A DNA stretch of 64,000 nt, taken from the NCBI GenBank assembly GCA_028641055.1, contig CM054057.1, forward strand, positions 405,624,906 through 405,688,905. Direction: 5' to 3'. The notes under the pieces were generated by a model. It saw nothing but the letters and a program-made list of their open reading frames with translations, did no database searches and had not been told where the DNA came from. Origin of the DNA: Alopecurus myosuroides. Its lineage: Eukaryota; Streptophyta; Magnoliopsida; Poales; Poaceae. The translations under genes and the position numbers were made by a program. Positions 42,998-53,150 of the stretch are shown piece after piece (position 1 is the stretch's first letter; every line of letters starts with the position of its first letter).

Positions 42998-45307
42998 TCA
43001 AGTTTGAGCTTGTTGGTCCCCAACCAAGTTGGGTCCTAAGAGTTTAGTCACAATAGGTTTGGAAACCCAAATGGTTCTTTTCTTGACACCACTTTGAGTA
43101 CCAACAAACTTGGCAAACACATTGCCCACATTATCCTTACGAATGGAATAAACATCATCAACAAGTATAGGGTTGGATAATGTACCATTAGTGCATGAAG
43201 AAGCAAGGTGTCCCTTCTCACGACAAAGGTAGCAACATCGACTCTTCTCTTTATTATTAATAGGATCCTCAACTTGAGGAGCATTGGCTTGAGTCTTCTT
43301 AGGAGGTGGTCGTTGTTCAACTCGTGGTTGAGCATGAGATTGAACAAGAGGTCGCTTCCCTAGTTGCTTCTCACTTAGAGACTTCTTCTTCAAAGGGCAA
43401 GATCTAACATGATGCCCTTCAATCTTGCACTTGAAGCAAATAATCTTGGTCGAATCTTTTACTTGTTCTTGGCCCTTCTTCTTGTCAACCTTGGACTTGT
43501 TATTGATATTGGAGTTGAATCCAAGTCCACTCTTGTCATTGGGAAGTCTTCGCACTCTCAACATCTTGTCAAGGTTGGAACTCCCTTCATGACTCTTTTC
43601 CAAGTCTTTCTTCAAAGAAGTGACTTGGGCCTTGAGCTCTTTAATTTCCTCTACATGGTTAGAATCAACACAAGAGCTAGAGGAAGTAGATGCTTCATTG
43701 TTAGAGCAACAAGGCAAGGAAAGCAATTCATCACAAGATGTAGAAACATTATGGGAGGATGAATTACCAATACGAGCACCAGTCAATATAGCATTACTAG
43801 AAGATATTGTGCTAGTACCCACATGAGGCTCACAAGATGTTACCTTTGTAGTCATAGCCTCAAGAGCTAACTTTAGCTTGGTATGGGATGCTAGAAGATC
43901 CTCATGAGAGCTAGATAGCTTTTCATGACTTTCTTCCAATTTCCCATACTTGCTAGTCATTAACTCAAGTTGAGCCCTTAGCTCAACATTCTCCTTCAAA
44001 ATAGATGCTTCACAAGATGTGGAGTTAGTAGCACAAGCATCATTAGAAATAGAAGAAGACAATTTGGCAAGCTCGTTATTCAACCTATAGTTTTCCTCAA
44101 TTAGATTAGCATTGCCAACAACAAATTCAACCTTTTCACTTTTAAGCACTTTATATTTAGCATTAGTATGGTCACGTGCTTTAGTGAGATAGGCTATTTT
44201 TTCATTATAGAGCTCCTCGATAGATTGAAGTTTCTCCTCAAGGGTAACTCGAAGCTCATGCTCTTCCTCAAGAGACATAGTGAGGGATGCCTTTTCATCG
44301 GCATCACTTCTTTCAATCTCACCTTTCTTTTCAATGATTTTAGAGCTATTAATAGCAAAAGCCAATATTTCACCCAAGGGAGTGATAGCTTTACTACCTT
44401 TAGGGAGATCAAGAAGAACCAACTCACCCTTCTCCATTAAAGAGACCTCATACTCAAGCTCACCATAAAATATATCCTCATCCTCATCATCACAAGATGT
44501 AGTGGGTTCCAAAGGTGGAGATACCTTTGAATCCCTAGCCATAAGGCACACATGAGAAATGGATAACGAAGATGAAGATTGACTTGAAGCACCAATAAGG
44601 TCCATGTCTTGTTCCACCACAATATGGGAATCCTCTACATTGTTAGCCACACAAGTACTAGAGGAAATCGAAGCATTGTTTTTATGAAAACAAGACATAG
44701 GAAGTATATCATCATGAGATTTAGTTAAACAACTATTACATGATATGCAAGGACTATCAATACTAGCATGTATGAAATTTTGAGTGCTAGAAGATATTAA
44801 GTCCAAAGATAGATCATTGCAATGGGATAGAGATGAAGTATAGTCAATAGCAAATTCACTATCCACAATGCAATTTCTATCACCACTCACCATATCATTA
44901 CCTTGTGACAAATCACATGTTGGTGGAGTGGAGAGAGATGTGAACTCATCACGGCCGGAAGTGGATGGAAAACAATCATCCTCAATAATGTTGGACACAT
45001 CATATATATCTTGAAGTTTTGTCCATAGATCATGAGCGTTCCGAAAAGGCATGATTGATTGAATAACTACATCGCTCAAAACGCACAAGAGACCATTAGA
45101 TACAAGAGTATCGAGATAAGAGTTTTCCTCATCCTCTAAAGATAAATCTTGAGAATCCTTTGGAGGAGGAAAATCCATATCTACAATTCTCTTAACATAC
45201 TTTGGACCCATGTCCGTAAGAAAATTAAGAATGCGAATTTTCCAAACATCATAATTTCTACCATAGAATATAAAAGCGGGATCATGTTCTATTTCTCTAA
45301 ACGACAT
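42998..45307 (-). CDS. gag: Gag of the nested copia-type element, 769 aa, two zinc knuckles
   Basis: Starts at ATG 45307, 41 bp inside the primer site, and runs open to 42998. Residues 1-115 hold the UBN2-type gag core: 'FYGRNYDVWKIRILNFL', then 'AHDLWTKLQDIYD' near 100. 120-330 is Ser/Thr-rich and low in complexity. About 330-590 is predicted coiled coil ('LEEEHELRVTLEEKLQSIEE', 'ENYRLNNELAKL', 'ELRAQLELMTSKYGKLEESH'). Two CCHC knuckles follow: CFKCKIEGHHVRSC near 624-637 and CYLCREKGHLASSC near 692-705, separated by a Lys/Pro/Gln-rich linker. Gag packages the RNA and forms the particle. No protease DSG motif follows; the last 60 residues ('GVKKRTIWVSKPIVTKLLG') resemble the linker that precedes pol. 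An intact gag over 2.3 kb with no pol suggests it is used in cis with a helper's pol in trans. Confidence 0.88.
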   Translation of the reverse strand: MSFREIEHDPAFIFYGRNYDVWKIRILNFLTDMGPKYVKRIVDMDFPPPKDSQDLSLEDEENSYLDTLVSNGLLCVLSDVVIQSIMPFRNAHDLWTKLQDIYDVSNIIEDDCFPSTSGRDEFTSLSTPPTCDLSQGNDMVSGDRNCIVDSEFAIDYTSSLSHCNDLSLDLISSSTQNFIHASIDSPCISCNSCLTKSHDDILPMSCFHKNNASISSSTCVANNVEDSHIVVEQDMDLIGASSQSSSSLSISHVCLMARDSKVSPPLEPTTSCDDEDEDIFYGELEYEVSLMEKGELVLLDLPKGSKAITPLGEILAFAINSSKIIEKKGEIERSDADEKASLTMSLEEEHELRVTLEEKLQSIEELYNEKIAYLTKARDHTNAKYKVLKSEKVEFVVGNANLIEENYRLNNELAKLSSSISNDACATNSTSCEASILKENVELRAQLELMTSKYGKLEESHEKLSSSHEDLLASHTKLKLALEAMTTKVTSCEPHVGTSTISSSNAILTGARIGNSSSHNVSTSCDELLSLPCCSNNEASTSSSSCVDSNHVEEIKELKAQVTSLKKDLEKSHEGSSNLDKMLRVRRLPNDKSGLGFNSNINNKSKVDKKKGQEQVKDSTKIICFKCKIEGHHVRSCPLKKKSLSEKQLGKRPLVQSHAQPRVEQRPPPKKTQANAPQVEDPINNKEKSRCCYLCREKGHLASSCTNGTLSNPILVDDVYSIRKDNVGNVFAKFVGTQSGVKKRTIWVSKPIVTKLLGPNLVGDQQAQT

Positions 45308-45347
45308 CGTACTCTCTAGGATGTAAAGCCTAATAAAGAGAGACGAG

Positions 45348-45359
45348 GCTCTGATACCA
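45348..45359 (-). other. Primer-binding site of the nested element (iMet type)
   Basis: Minus strand TGGTATCAGAGC, two bases after the LTR end at 45362; complementary to the 3' end of plant initiator tRNA-Met. Confidence 0.92.
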
Positions 45360-46320
45360 ATTGAACGGACAACGACGTCGCCTAGAGGGGGGGGGGTGAA
45401 AAGGTGATTAAAACTTTTCCGGTTAAAGCTTGCTAAATGCGTATATAAACTAGGTGTTTAAATTAACAAGCATACAACCTAAATATTCTAGGGGCAACTA
45501 GATGCACTAACAACTTATGCTAAGCAAGACAAGCAACAAGGTGATAGCAAGATATATAACTTCAAGCTCGAAGGCTATCACAATGTAAATTGCATAAGTA
45601 AAAAAGCTCGGGTATAGAAATAACCGAGACACACGGAGACGATGATGTATTCCCGAGTTCCTCCCACAAAGGGGAGTACGTCTCGTTGGAGGGGTGTGAG
45701 CTCGCCACGAAGGCCTACTCAACGCCACAAAGGCCTCACCCTATTCTCCGATGAACTTCCGCCACGAAGGCCTAGTTCACCTTCCACTATTGGCAACCTT
45801 CAAACCCGAGGCACGCATCCACAACTTAATTGGAGGCTCTCGGTGTCACCACAATCTTGGGGCACACATCCACAACTCAATTGGAGGCTCCCAAGAACAC
45901 CACAAGTCGTCTAGGGTCCAAGACCCAAGAGTAACAAGTTCACAATCTTTCACTTCCACGAATCCTCGTGGAGAGACCAAACCGATGCAACCGATGCAAA
46001 TGGCAAGAGCACAAGTGCTCAAATCCTCCACTCTCAGTTTCCAACAAAGCAACAAATGCTTATGGGGGAATAAGAGAGGAAGAACAATGGAGAAACACCA
46101 AGAACTCCAAGATCAAGATCTACTAGGTTTCCCTCACTAAGAAGGAGGATGGATTGGTGGAAATGTAGATCTAGATCTCCTCTCTCTTCTCCCTCAAAGA
46201 TATGCAAGAATCATAGGAGGGATTGAGAGAGGAGCAAGCTTTCCAAAGTCAACAATGGTGTGGAGAGAGAGAGAGCAAACGGGCTGGGAAAGTCTTAGGG
46301 ACTTTGGGGAAGAAAGCCCC

Positions 46321-46330
46321 TTAAATAAGT
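46321..46330 (-). promoter_or_regulatory. TATA-like box in the 5' LTR of the nested element
   Basis: Minus strand ACTTATTTAA followed by GGGGCTTTCTTCCCC. It is the best core-promoter candidate in the LTR, placed about 1 kb before the end of the LTR. Confidence 0.55.
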
Positions 46331-46373
46331 GCTCAAAAAACTAGCCGTTTTCCACTTTTTCCGTCCATTCCGG

Positions 46374-46545
46374 AATGGTCCGGAATATTCCGGACCCCGG
46401 AATGACCCGGAATGGCCCGGAATCGATTCCGGAGCGATTCCGGATGGAAACGGAGCCTTTTCCCATTCTGGCCGGAATATTCCGGAATATTCCGGAGCCC
46501 GGAATAGTCCGGATTCCGGAATCATCCGGAATATTCCGGATTGCA
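46374..46545. promoter_or_regulatory. Heat-shock-element-like GAA/TTC array in the 5' LTR
   Basis: 46475-46492 reads GAA-ta-TTC-cg-GAA-ta-TTC, a perfect four-unit heat-shock element (alternating nGAAn/nTTCn at 5-bp spacing), followed by an imperfect fifth unit GAG. 46509-46540 adds TTC-cg-GAA-tc-ATC-cg-GAA-ta-TTC with one mismatch, and GAA-ta-TTC also occurs near 46384. The array is 50-220 bp upstream of the TATA-like box on the transcribed (minus) strand. Confidence 0.6.
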
Positions 46546-47781
46546 AACCGGAGACAGAAAACCGATACGAGAAATGCAATAACTTTTGCATATGAACTCC
46601 GTTTTCGATGTTCTTGGGCTCGTTGAAATCGCAACGACGAGCACTAAAAGAATATGAAGAGAAACATCATTGTCCATAAATGGAAGATAAAACCAAATGG
46701 GTAAAGGTTTAGACCTCTCAAATAGGAACACCCGGTGAAACCTCCAACACGAAAACACATAACTTTTGCGAATGAACTCCGAATAAGGTGAATCCAAATG
46801 GGTTGGAAAGGTAATAAAAAATACTATCCAAAAAAAAAGGAATGGAGAAGTTAGCAAACATGGAAGGTGTGGAAACATTCTCAAAGCTGAACCGGATATT
46901 TTCACCACCGAAAACGCAACAAGTTTTTCTTACCAAAACCGTTTTCGATAAACCTTGGCTTGTCATGAAGATCATGACAAGCACTAAAACCAAAAGGAGA
47001 CTAAAGCAAAATAAGAACCAAGAAAGATGATATGAAAAGTGTGCAAAGGTTTGAGCTCTCCATAATGATTCGATCAAGTTACTCACTTGAGAGCCCCTGT
47101 TGATAGTACGACTATCTATCCTATAACCCGGTCTCCCGAAGACACGAGACCGGTAAAATAGAAAACCTATCAAGATTATACCTTTGCCTTGAGTATTCCA
47201 CTTGAGCTAGATGATGACGATCTTGACTCTCTCAAGTTGGATCTTCTTTCTTGATTGCGCTTGCTAGCACAAGCTCCGCTTGATGAAGACTTGCAAGTTG
47301 CTCCCCCATACACCATTATGGGAGAGACTAGCTCCCCCATACACCATTATGGGAGAGACCCTTCTCGGAAAATCTTCACAGGGACACAATCTCCAAAAGG
47401 GTGGCAAGCATCAAGCATAGGATATCTTCTAGAAGATTCACTTGAGCTTCCACGTCAAGCTAGGTGACGAACACCGCTTGACGACGACATAGACCATGGG
47501 CTAAATGAAATATTCCTTTTGGTTCATGCCCATGGAAAGATACTTCAAATGATGATGTCTTGAAGATGATAATGAAAGATCACCTAATCCTTTTCTTCAA
47601 GACACACTAGCAATAAGCTCAACTCAAACCATGACCATTCTTCATATAAAACCTTGAATAACACAATGGACATTAAGGAAGCTAATAGAGTTCAACACAT
47701 GACTCAATGCAAACATTAGTCCATAAGGATTGTCATTAATTACCAAAACCACATATGGGGGAACCATGCGCTTTCATATAC

Positions 47782-48042
47782 TACAAAAGTGCATTTCTCC
47801 GATTTCGGCTCAAGTTTGTCATGTTTTAGTTTTGTAATGTAAGCCTCACAACCTAGACCTTTAGAAATGATTACTTGGGCTTATTCCCATGTTATAACTA
47901 ATATGGTGTAGTTTCCACGGATTTGGATGGTGCCCTATTCAAAATGAATGCAGCTGTTTCTAACGCATAACCTCAAAATGATACAGGCAAGTCGGATAAG
48001 AGACATGACAGACCACATGCTATCCAATAAAGTGCGATTACG
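47782..48042 (-). other. Outer copia element, integrase-RT linker region
   Basis: This stretch resumes the outer element after the nested insertion. Fragments on the minus strand would encode the C-terminal integrase part and linker, but stops prevent a clear reading. Confidence 0.5.
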
Positions 48043-48539
48043 CTATTCCGACACACCATTGCATTGTGGTGTCCCAGCTAACGTTAATTGTGGTACAATG
48101 CCACAAGCCATTAGATGTGTGCCGAACTCAAAACACAAATATTCACAGCCTCGATGAGATCGAAGGTGTTTGATTTTTCTATTGAGTTGATTTACTACCT
48201 CATCTGAAATTCTTTGATTTTTTTGAAATGTTTCAGATTTGTGCTTCATCAAGTAGATATACCCGTATCTTCTTAAATCATCAGTGATGGTCATAAAGTA
48301 TTTATTACCATTGCATGTCGAAGCACTCAGGATCCACATACATCAGTGTGTATGATTCATATTAAGTATGATGCCCATTCCATCACACCGAAAAACAGAG
48401 TTCTAGTCATTTTCCCTATCAGACATGGTTTGCAAGTGTCAAGAGATTCAAAATCTAATGACCCCAGAAGACCATCAGAATGGAGCTTCTTCATGAGTTT
48501 TATGCTAATGTGACCAAGACGGCAATACCACATATACAT
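48043..48539 (-). pseudogene. Pre-integrase and integrase core of the outer copia element
   Basis: 48539-48357 encodes 'MWYCRLGHISIKLMKKLHSD' and '...CKPCLIGKMTRT', the GAG-pre-integrase HHCC zinc-binding region (H, H, C-x2-C seen). 48339-48043, in another frame, encodes 'NKYFMTITDDLRRYGYIYLM' with the first catalytic Asp, then 'LRSHRGCEYLC', where the second Asp (normally RSDRGGEY) is replaced by His, and 'GTPQCNGVSE', which keeps the glutamate of the DDE triad. The domain would insert cDNA into the genome but is inactive here. Confidence 0.82.
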
Positions 48540-48908
48540 AGAATTATATTTACCAGGTTTAAATATCTTGGGTTGTATGTTATGGATGTGAGTGCTATAT
48601 CGACATCCAACAAGAATAAACCATTACGCTTTGGTGGATGACATAAAATATATCATTCATAAAAATAGTACAACTCTAGGCACAAATTTGATTGAATAAT
48701 TGTCTCGAAGCAAGCCAGACCCACTTATGATGTTCATACTCAACGCGGGTATATAATAACATTTATTCAAATGTAAAATTAATCCCGATGATAGACGTAG
48801 AGGTAGCGTGCCAATGGCCACCACTTCAAATTTATTCCTGTTGCCGACGCGCGCAATGTCACCTCATCCTTTGCCAGCCGCTGTTCATTCCGCAACTCCT
48901 TCTATGAG

Positions 48909-49796
48909 TTAAAATCGTGAGAAAATAAGGAAAACATCTATAACATGTATATCAACTATGCCTTTCTCTTTCTCGGCAAACTGGACGACCTTCTTGTCTT
49001 CTAGGTACTTGGTGCAGTTTCTCTTCAAGTGACCTTCCCCTTTGCAGTAGAAGCATATCACACACAAAGATGGAGGCCTTAGGATTGACAATAGGCTTGC
49101 CACCCATTTTTGGCATCCCTTCTTTTACTTGCCTTGGGTGCCAAATTTCTTGAAATCCACGAACTTGTTAACCATCAAGATCACGTGCTCCTTCTTGATC
49201 TACACCTCAGCATTCTTGAAAATTATGAACACCTCATTCATCGATTTAGACATCTGCTGCATGTTATACTTCATCACAAACTCTTTGTAGCTAGGGGGGA
49301 AATGATTGCAACACCTTATCAACAGGCAGGTCATCTGGAATTTTACATTCTAGAGCATTCATGCACTAAATGTAGACACACATTTTAACCATGAGTTCGG
49401 TCATACTTCTGTGCTCTTCCATCTTTACTGAGAAGCATAAATCGGAAGCTTCATACCCCTTAGCCTTGGCATGTGGTGCAAATACTGCCTTGAGATTAGT
49501 TATTATATAATAAGCACTCATGTTCTCAAAGAGCTTTAGAGGTCAGCATCCATGGCATAGAGCATGCCACTCTGGACAAGAGCGGAGTCATCCACCTTAG
49601 ACTGGTAGACATTCTTCTCATCCTGGGTGGCAGTGTCTGCAGGGGCATCATCGACTGCGTTCTCAAGAATGTAGCCCATCTTGTGGGGAGCGAGGAGAAT
49701 CCTCGGTGTGCGGAGCCAGGGCATCAAATTTGTTCCATTCGTCTTAAGTTTCTCTTTCTTAAGGAACGGACCTAGCTTGAAGGTGGGGCGAGACAT
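48909..49796 (-). pseudogene. gag of the outer copia element
   Basis: The N-terminal frame (49796-49536) starts 'MSRPTFKLGPFLKKEKLKTN' with '...NLMPWLRTPRILLAPHKMGY', the usual start of BARE/Angela-type gag. After several stops, 49103-48909 contains the zinc knuckle CFYCKGEGHLKRNC. In between, minus-strand fragments fit gag but are broken. Spacing from the primer site is about 990 bp, rather long, so the leader may contain small insertions. Confidence 0.75.
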
Positions 49797-49799
49797 CTA

Positions 49800-50784
49800 A
49801 AATGGTATTTTTTAAATTACATTAAAACTTTATTCATAATAATTGGGTTCATGTTTTATAAAATATAAACTACACGAACTCCCACTCAAACAAATATCCC
49901 TCACTTTGTTTTAGTGATTACACGATCCCCTATCCACTAAACAGCCACCGATCATCACAGTCGATGGTATAGCTTCAAAACGTAGACATCTACATGTTCA
50001 ATGACATTGTACATGTGACTCGTGCTTAACCTTTGAGTCACTTGTGTTTCGAGGCCATGTTTGTACATGCTAGGCTTGCCAGATTCTCCTTTTAACATAT
50101 TGTAGTGCAAAACATGGCTTAACCTGCCATATGGCACGCATATGGGAGGAGCCGATCGTCACAGCCCACTTTCCGACTGCGTACTTTCTTGGCGGTCCAT
50201 GCTAAAGGGAGAACACTAATGCTGGAGTTTAATTGGCGGATCATCTTAAATATAACTACCTCAATATATAGAATATATAATATATAAGATGAACACAAAA
50301 AAATTCATAATGTAATGCAATATGATATGGTCTTCGCGTCTCCACGTTGACATTTATAATAAATATATCATGACCACATCACATGCCCCTACAAAATAAA
50401 ATTAGACGCTTCTACTTTATCTTTTGCATATTTTACATGGCTTAGGGGCTTTCAAAGAAGAACCGTTTCTATCTACGAACTTGAACCATAACACCAAGCA
50501 TATAATTTTCTGTTACATATCCTTTTCGGGCCTCCCTCTGAAAATGCCATGCTATCTATTTTAAGAGATACTGACACCCTACTAGCCACTTTTATACGAT
50601 GCATGCTGCATGTCAGTCTTGGAACTAGTATCGCGTAAGCATACGCGTAAGGTCTATCTTAGGCCCACTACATCAAACAATGCCAATATCATGAGCAAGT
50701 GCACATGAGGAGCTGACAACTATAAGATCGATGCCCTCAATCAACATGAGTTTTAATCATACTTTATATCTACACATAGATCTT
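49800..50784 (-). other. Leader of the outer copia element
   Basis: AT-rich sequence between gag and the primer site. No gene. Short frames only. Confidence 0.5.
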
Positions 50785-50795
50785 CTCTGATACCA
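50785..50795 (-). other. Primer-binding site of the outer copia element
   Basis: Minus strand TGGTATCAGAG, iMet type, directly after the LTR end near 50800. Confidence 0.8.
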
Positions 50796-50799
50796 CTTA

Positions 50800-52384
50800 G
50801 GGGCTACGTAGTAGAATAACAAAAAAAAATCCTACTCACGATAATAAGAAACAAGCCAGAATCTATTTATATGCAAATATGAAGTAACATAGAAGATAAG
50901 ACATCACACCCTTGATGACCGATAGTAGGGACTACGCTCCCCCAAAAGCGTTGACGATGGAGTGGTACAAAGCCAACCTCAGGGTCATGTCGTCGATGGC
51001 GATGCGAATCTAGCACCAAAACTATGGTGCCTCGCAGAGATTACACACATACGGTGTAGCCGATGCCTCTAGAAACTCCAATCCAGCAAAGCAGCAGAGG
51101 TAGAGAGATGGACCGGAGAAAACTCTACACGACGATGGGTGTAGGGTGGGGAGAACCTCAAATCTCGCGCAACTCCAAAATTGTGTGCCAAAAAGATAGG
51201 GGGTGCCTCTCTTTATACAGGAGGAGGAGGAGGAGGGGGAATCCCCTTGGCTTAGCCATGTGGGACTAATGCCGACATGGTTCAGCCAGCCAAGGGGGGA
51301 TCCGCACCCCCCCATGGGCCCTAAGTGGCCCATGCGAGTTGGATGCCCTCCCTCCTCCAGTTTTTCCTATCCCCCAGTGGGCCTCTTTTGCCTATTAAGG
51401 CCCATTCATGGAAAGTAGGTTTATTAATTAAATATATTTTAATTATTAATTACACTAGTTAATATTATTTAATTTATTCCAACACCAAAGGACCTTTCGT
51501 TGTCCATTCGATAATTCTCGGAACCATTCCGACTTTTTTCTCCCTTATTTATCTCCGGTAATAAATCACTCTGTCATCGGTCCCCTTAACTGTGACACCC
51601 CTAACGGTTCAAGATTTCTACAAACATGGTCGAGGTCCCTCTCCGATCAATGGCCAAAGTGGGACCTAGAATCCCCCCTTCGGTCGTTGTGCAATCTACG
51701 ATTATGTTCGTCACTGAACCTTAAACGGAAGTTCCCTCACCTTTTTTTCATCGATACTTGGTTTGTCCGAGACACGTTTTCTGGTATCTCCGTACCTAGT
51801 ACGATATTGTTACCGATAAAACAATCTACTCATTACCATGATGTTTCATCCCCGTGACCTAGTCACATGCTTGCAAGCTTCACTCGGTGAAAACACTACT
51901 GAGTGGGCCTAGTGTATCTGTCCATTACTTGGATTGACGAATCCTGCTCTTGATGCATATGCCTCAACATGTCCCACCGTTTATTCAATGTACACCTTTG
52001 TTTCCACCCTTTTGAGTTGATGATGTAGGGTGTAAATTCATAACCTCGGGGATAGCAATTAAAATATCATCTCACGGTCAGAGGTTTAGGTACTTTGTGT
52101 TTTTGGATATTTAATAATTCGGGTGTGTGTCCATCACATCATTCAACAAATGATGTGACTCTATTGTCAATGACGTAATTACCCATGATCAGGAAACCTT
52201 GATCATCTGTTGCCCAATGGACTAGTTAAATAGAGGCTCAGTACGGACCTGTTTTGTTTCATGTCACACGTGCATTAATGTTTCCGCTTAATACAGTTAT
52301 AGCATGACATAAATCATATTATGAACAAATTGATATATGATAAATAAAGATTTTATTAATGGCTTCTAGGGCATATCTCTTTCA
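50800..52384 (-). repeat. 5' LTR of the outer copia element (complete)
   Basis: On the minus strand it begins TGAAAGAGATATGCCCTAG at 52384. It contains TATAAAG (51217-51211) followed by GAGGCACCCC, and ends near 50800 just before the primer site. Length is about 1,585 bp. A GAGG microsatellite lies at 51222-51239. The right flank (52385 on) is unrelated sequence. Confidence 0.85.
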
Positions 52385-53150
52385 TTCTTTCCTTGTGTCT
52401 ACTCCGTCTTGGACCCGTAGTGGGTTCTGGTTCTGCGGCCCAAAGATCTTTCCGGAGTGCCCTCTGATGGGTTGCACCCGGTAGGCCATCCATGGGGGGT
52501 GGGGTCTGTCGGGCACCCCCACGTCATCAGGGCTTAAGGTTTCACCTCTAGGAGTGCATTAGTAACATGGGATAAATAAGATAAGATTAAAGTTTTTAGT
52601 GATAATTAATTCATATGCTATAAGATATATGTAAGCAATGTGTCTGTAAGTCATTAGGGCACATAGTACTATTTACCATAGATTACTTCATCCAACCGCT
52701 GGTCATGTATGTCTCGCGGGGTTTCCTTTCTATTTAAGAATGAATAAATCAAAGCATTAAGCTTTGTGACATCATTGTTGTTCCTAAGAGAATTGTTTTC
52801 AACCATTGGGCTCCTCCACGATCAGCGTTCCAATCCTCCCTCATTATGATTCTACCTTGATCACTCTTTGGGGGTATTGGGTACCTGAAAAGTCCTAGGA
52901 GCAAGGCACAAATACAAAAGAATCCACAAATAACCTAATGGACTCATTAAACTAATATCCCATGAATAATATTGTTCACACATATATATGGGGTGTAGGC
53001 CTTAGCTCTTAGCCCGAGTGGACGATTGGCACATCACGACCATATCAGCAATAGAAAACCTTGTTGCAAATAGTAAATGTACTAAAAGATTGATAGTTCT
53101 TAAAACATTGCCAATCACAATGAGATATAGATTAGAAGGTAGTATAGGTA
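52385..53150. other. Unassigned stretch
   Basis: 52385-52560 is GC-rich with 'ggcaccc' and 'ggggtggggtctg', resembling an LTR edge; the rest is AT-rich. No coding frame or transposon terminus recognised. Its last bases, aggta (53146-53150), form the left copy of the proposed TSD of the solo LTR. Confidence 0.4.

Larger units (their letters stand above)
37098..47776 (-). mobile_element. Nested gag-only copia-type LTR retrotransposon
   Basis: Inserted in the outer copia between the RT and integrase coding parts, with perfect 5-bp duplications tatac at 37093-37097 and 47777-47781. LTRs: 37098-39539 (3') and 45362-47776 (5'), 2,442 and 2,415 bp. The iMet primer site abuts the right LTR and a polypurine tract abuts the left LTR, so the element reads on the minus strand. 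The only gene is a 769-codon gag (45307-42998). The 3.46 kb from 42997 to 39540 has no pol-like frame. This is a non-autonomous, gag-retaining (LARD-like) element; the gag resembles the SIRE/Maximus side of copia. I cannot name the family. Confidence 0.95.
45362..47776 (-). repeat. 5' LTR of the nested gag-only element
   Basis: Same ends and content as 37098-39539. Differences include a longer G run (near 45385), a 38-bp loss near 47700 and the duplicated GAATATTCC in the GAA/TTC array. High similarity and the perfect TSD suggest a fairly recent insertion, younger than the outer copia. Confidence 0.95.
34406..52384 (-). mobile_element. Decayed copia LTR retrotransposon, BARE/Angela-related, split by a nested element
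   Basis: Minus-strand order: 5' LTR (50800-52384), iMet-type primer site (50785-50795), gag with a zinc knuckle (49796-48909), pre-integrase and integrase (48539-48043), then the nested insertion 37098-47776, then RT (36792-35970), RNase H (35559-35335), polypurine tract and a truncated 3' LTR (34406-35160). The order gag-integrase-RT-RNase H is diagnostic for Ty1/copia. The LTR start 'agatatgccctagaagccattaataaa' is close to BARE/WIS/Angela LTRs. All domains are broken by stops or frameshifts and key catalytic residues are lost. Confidence 0.88.

Noticed and set aside
51222..51239. GAGG run as a CRISPR or regulatory array
   Set aside because: A simple microsatellite in an LTR.
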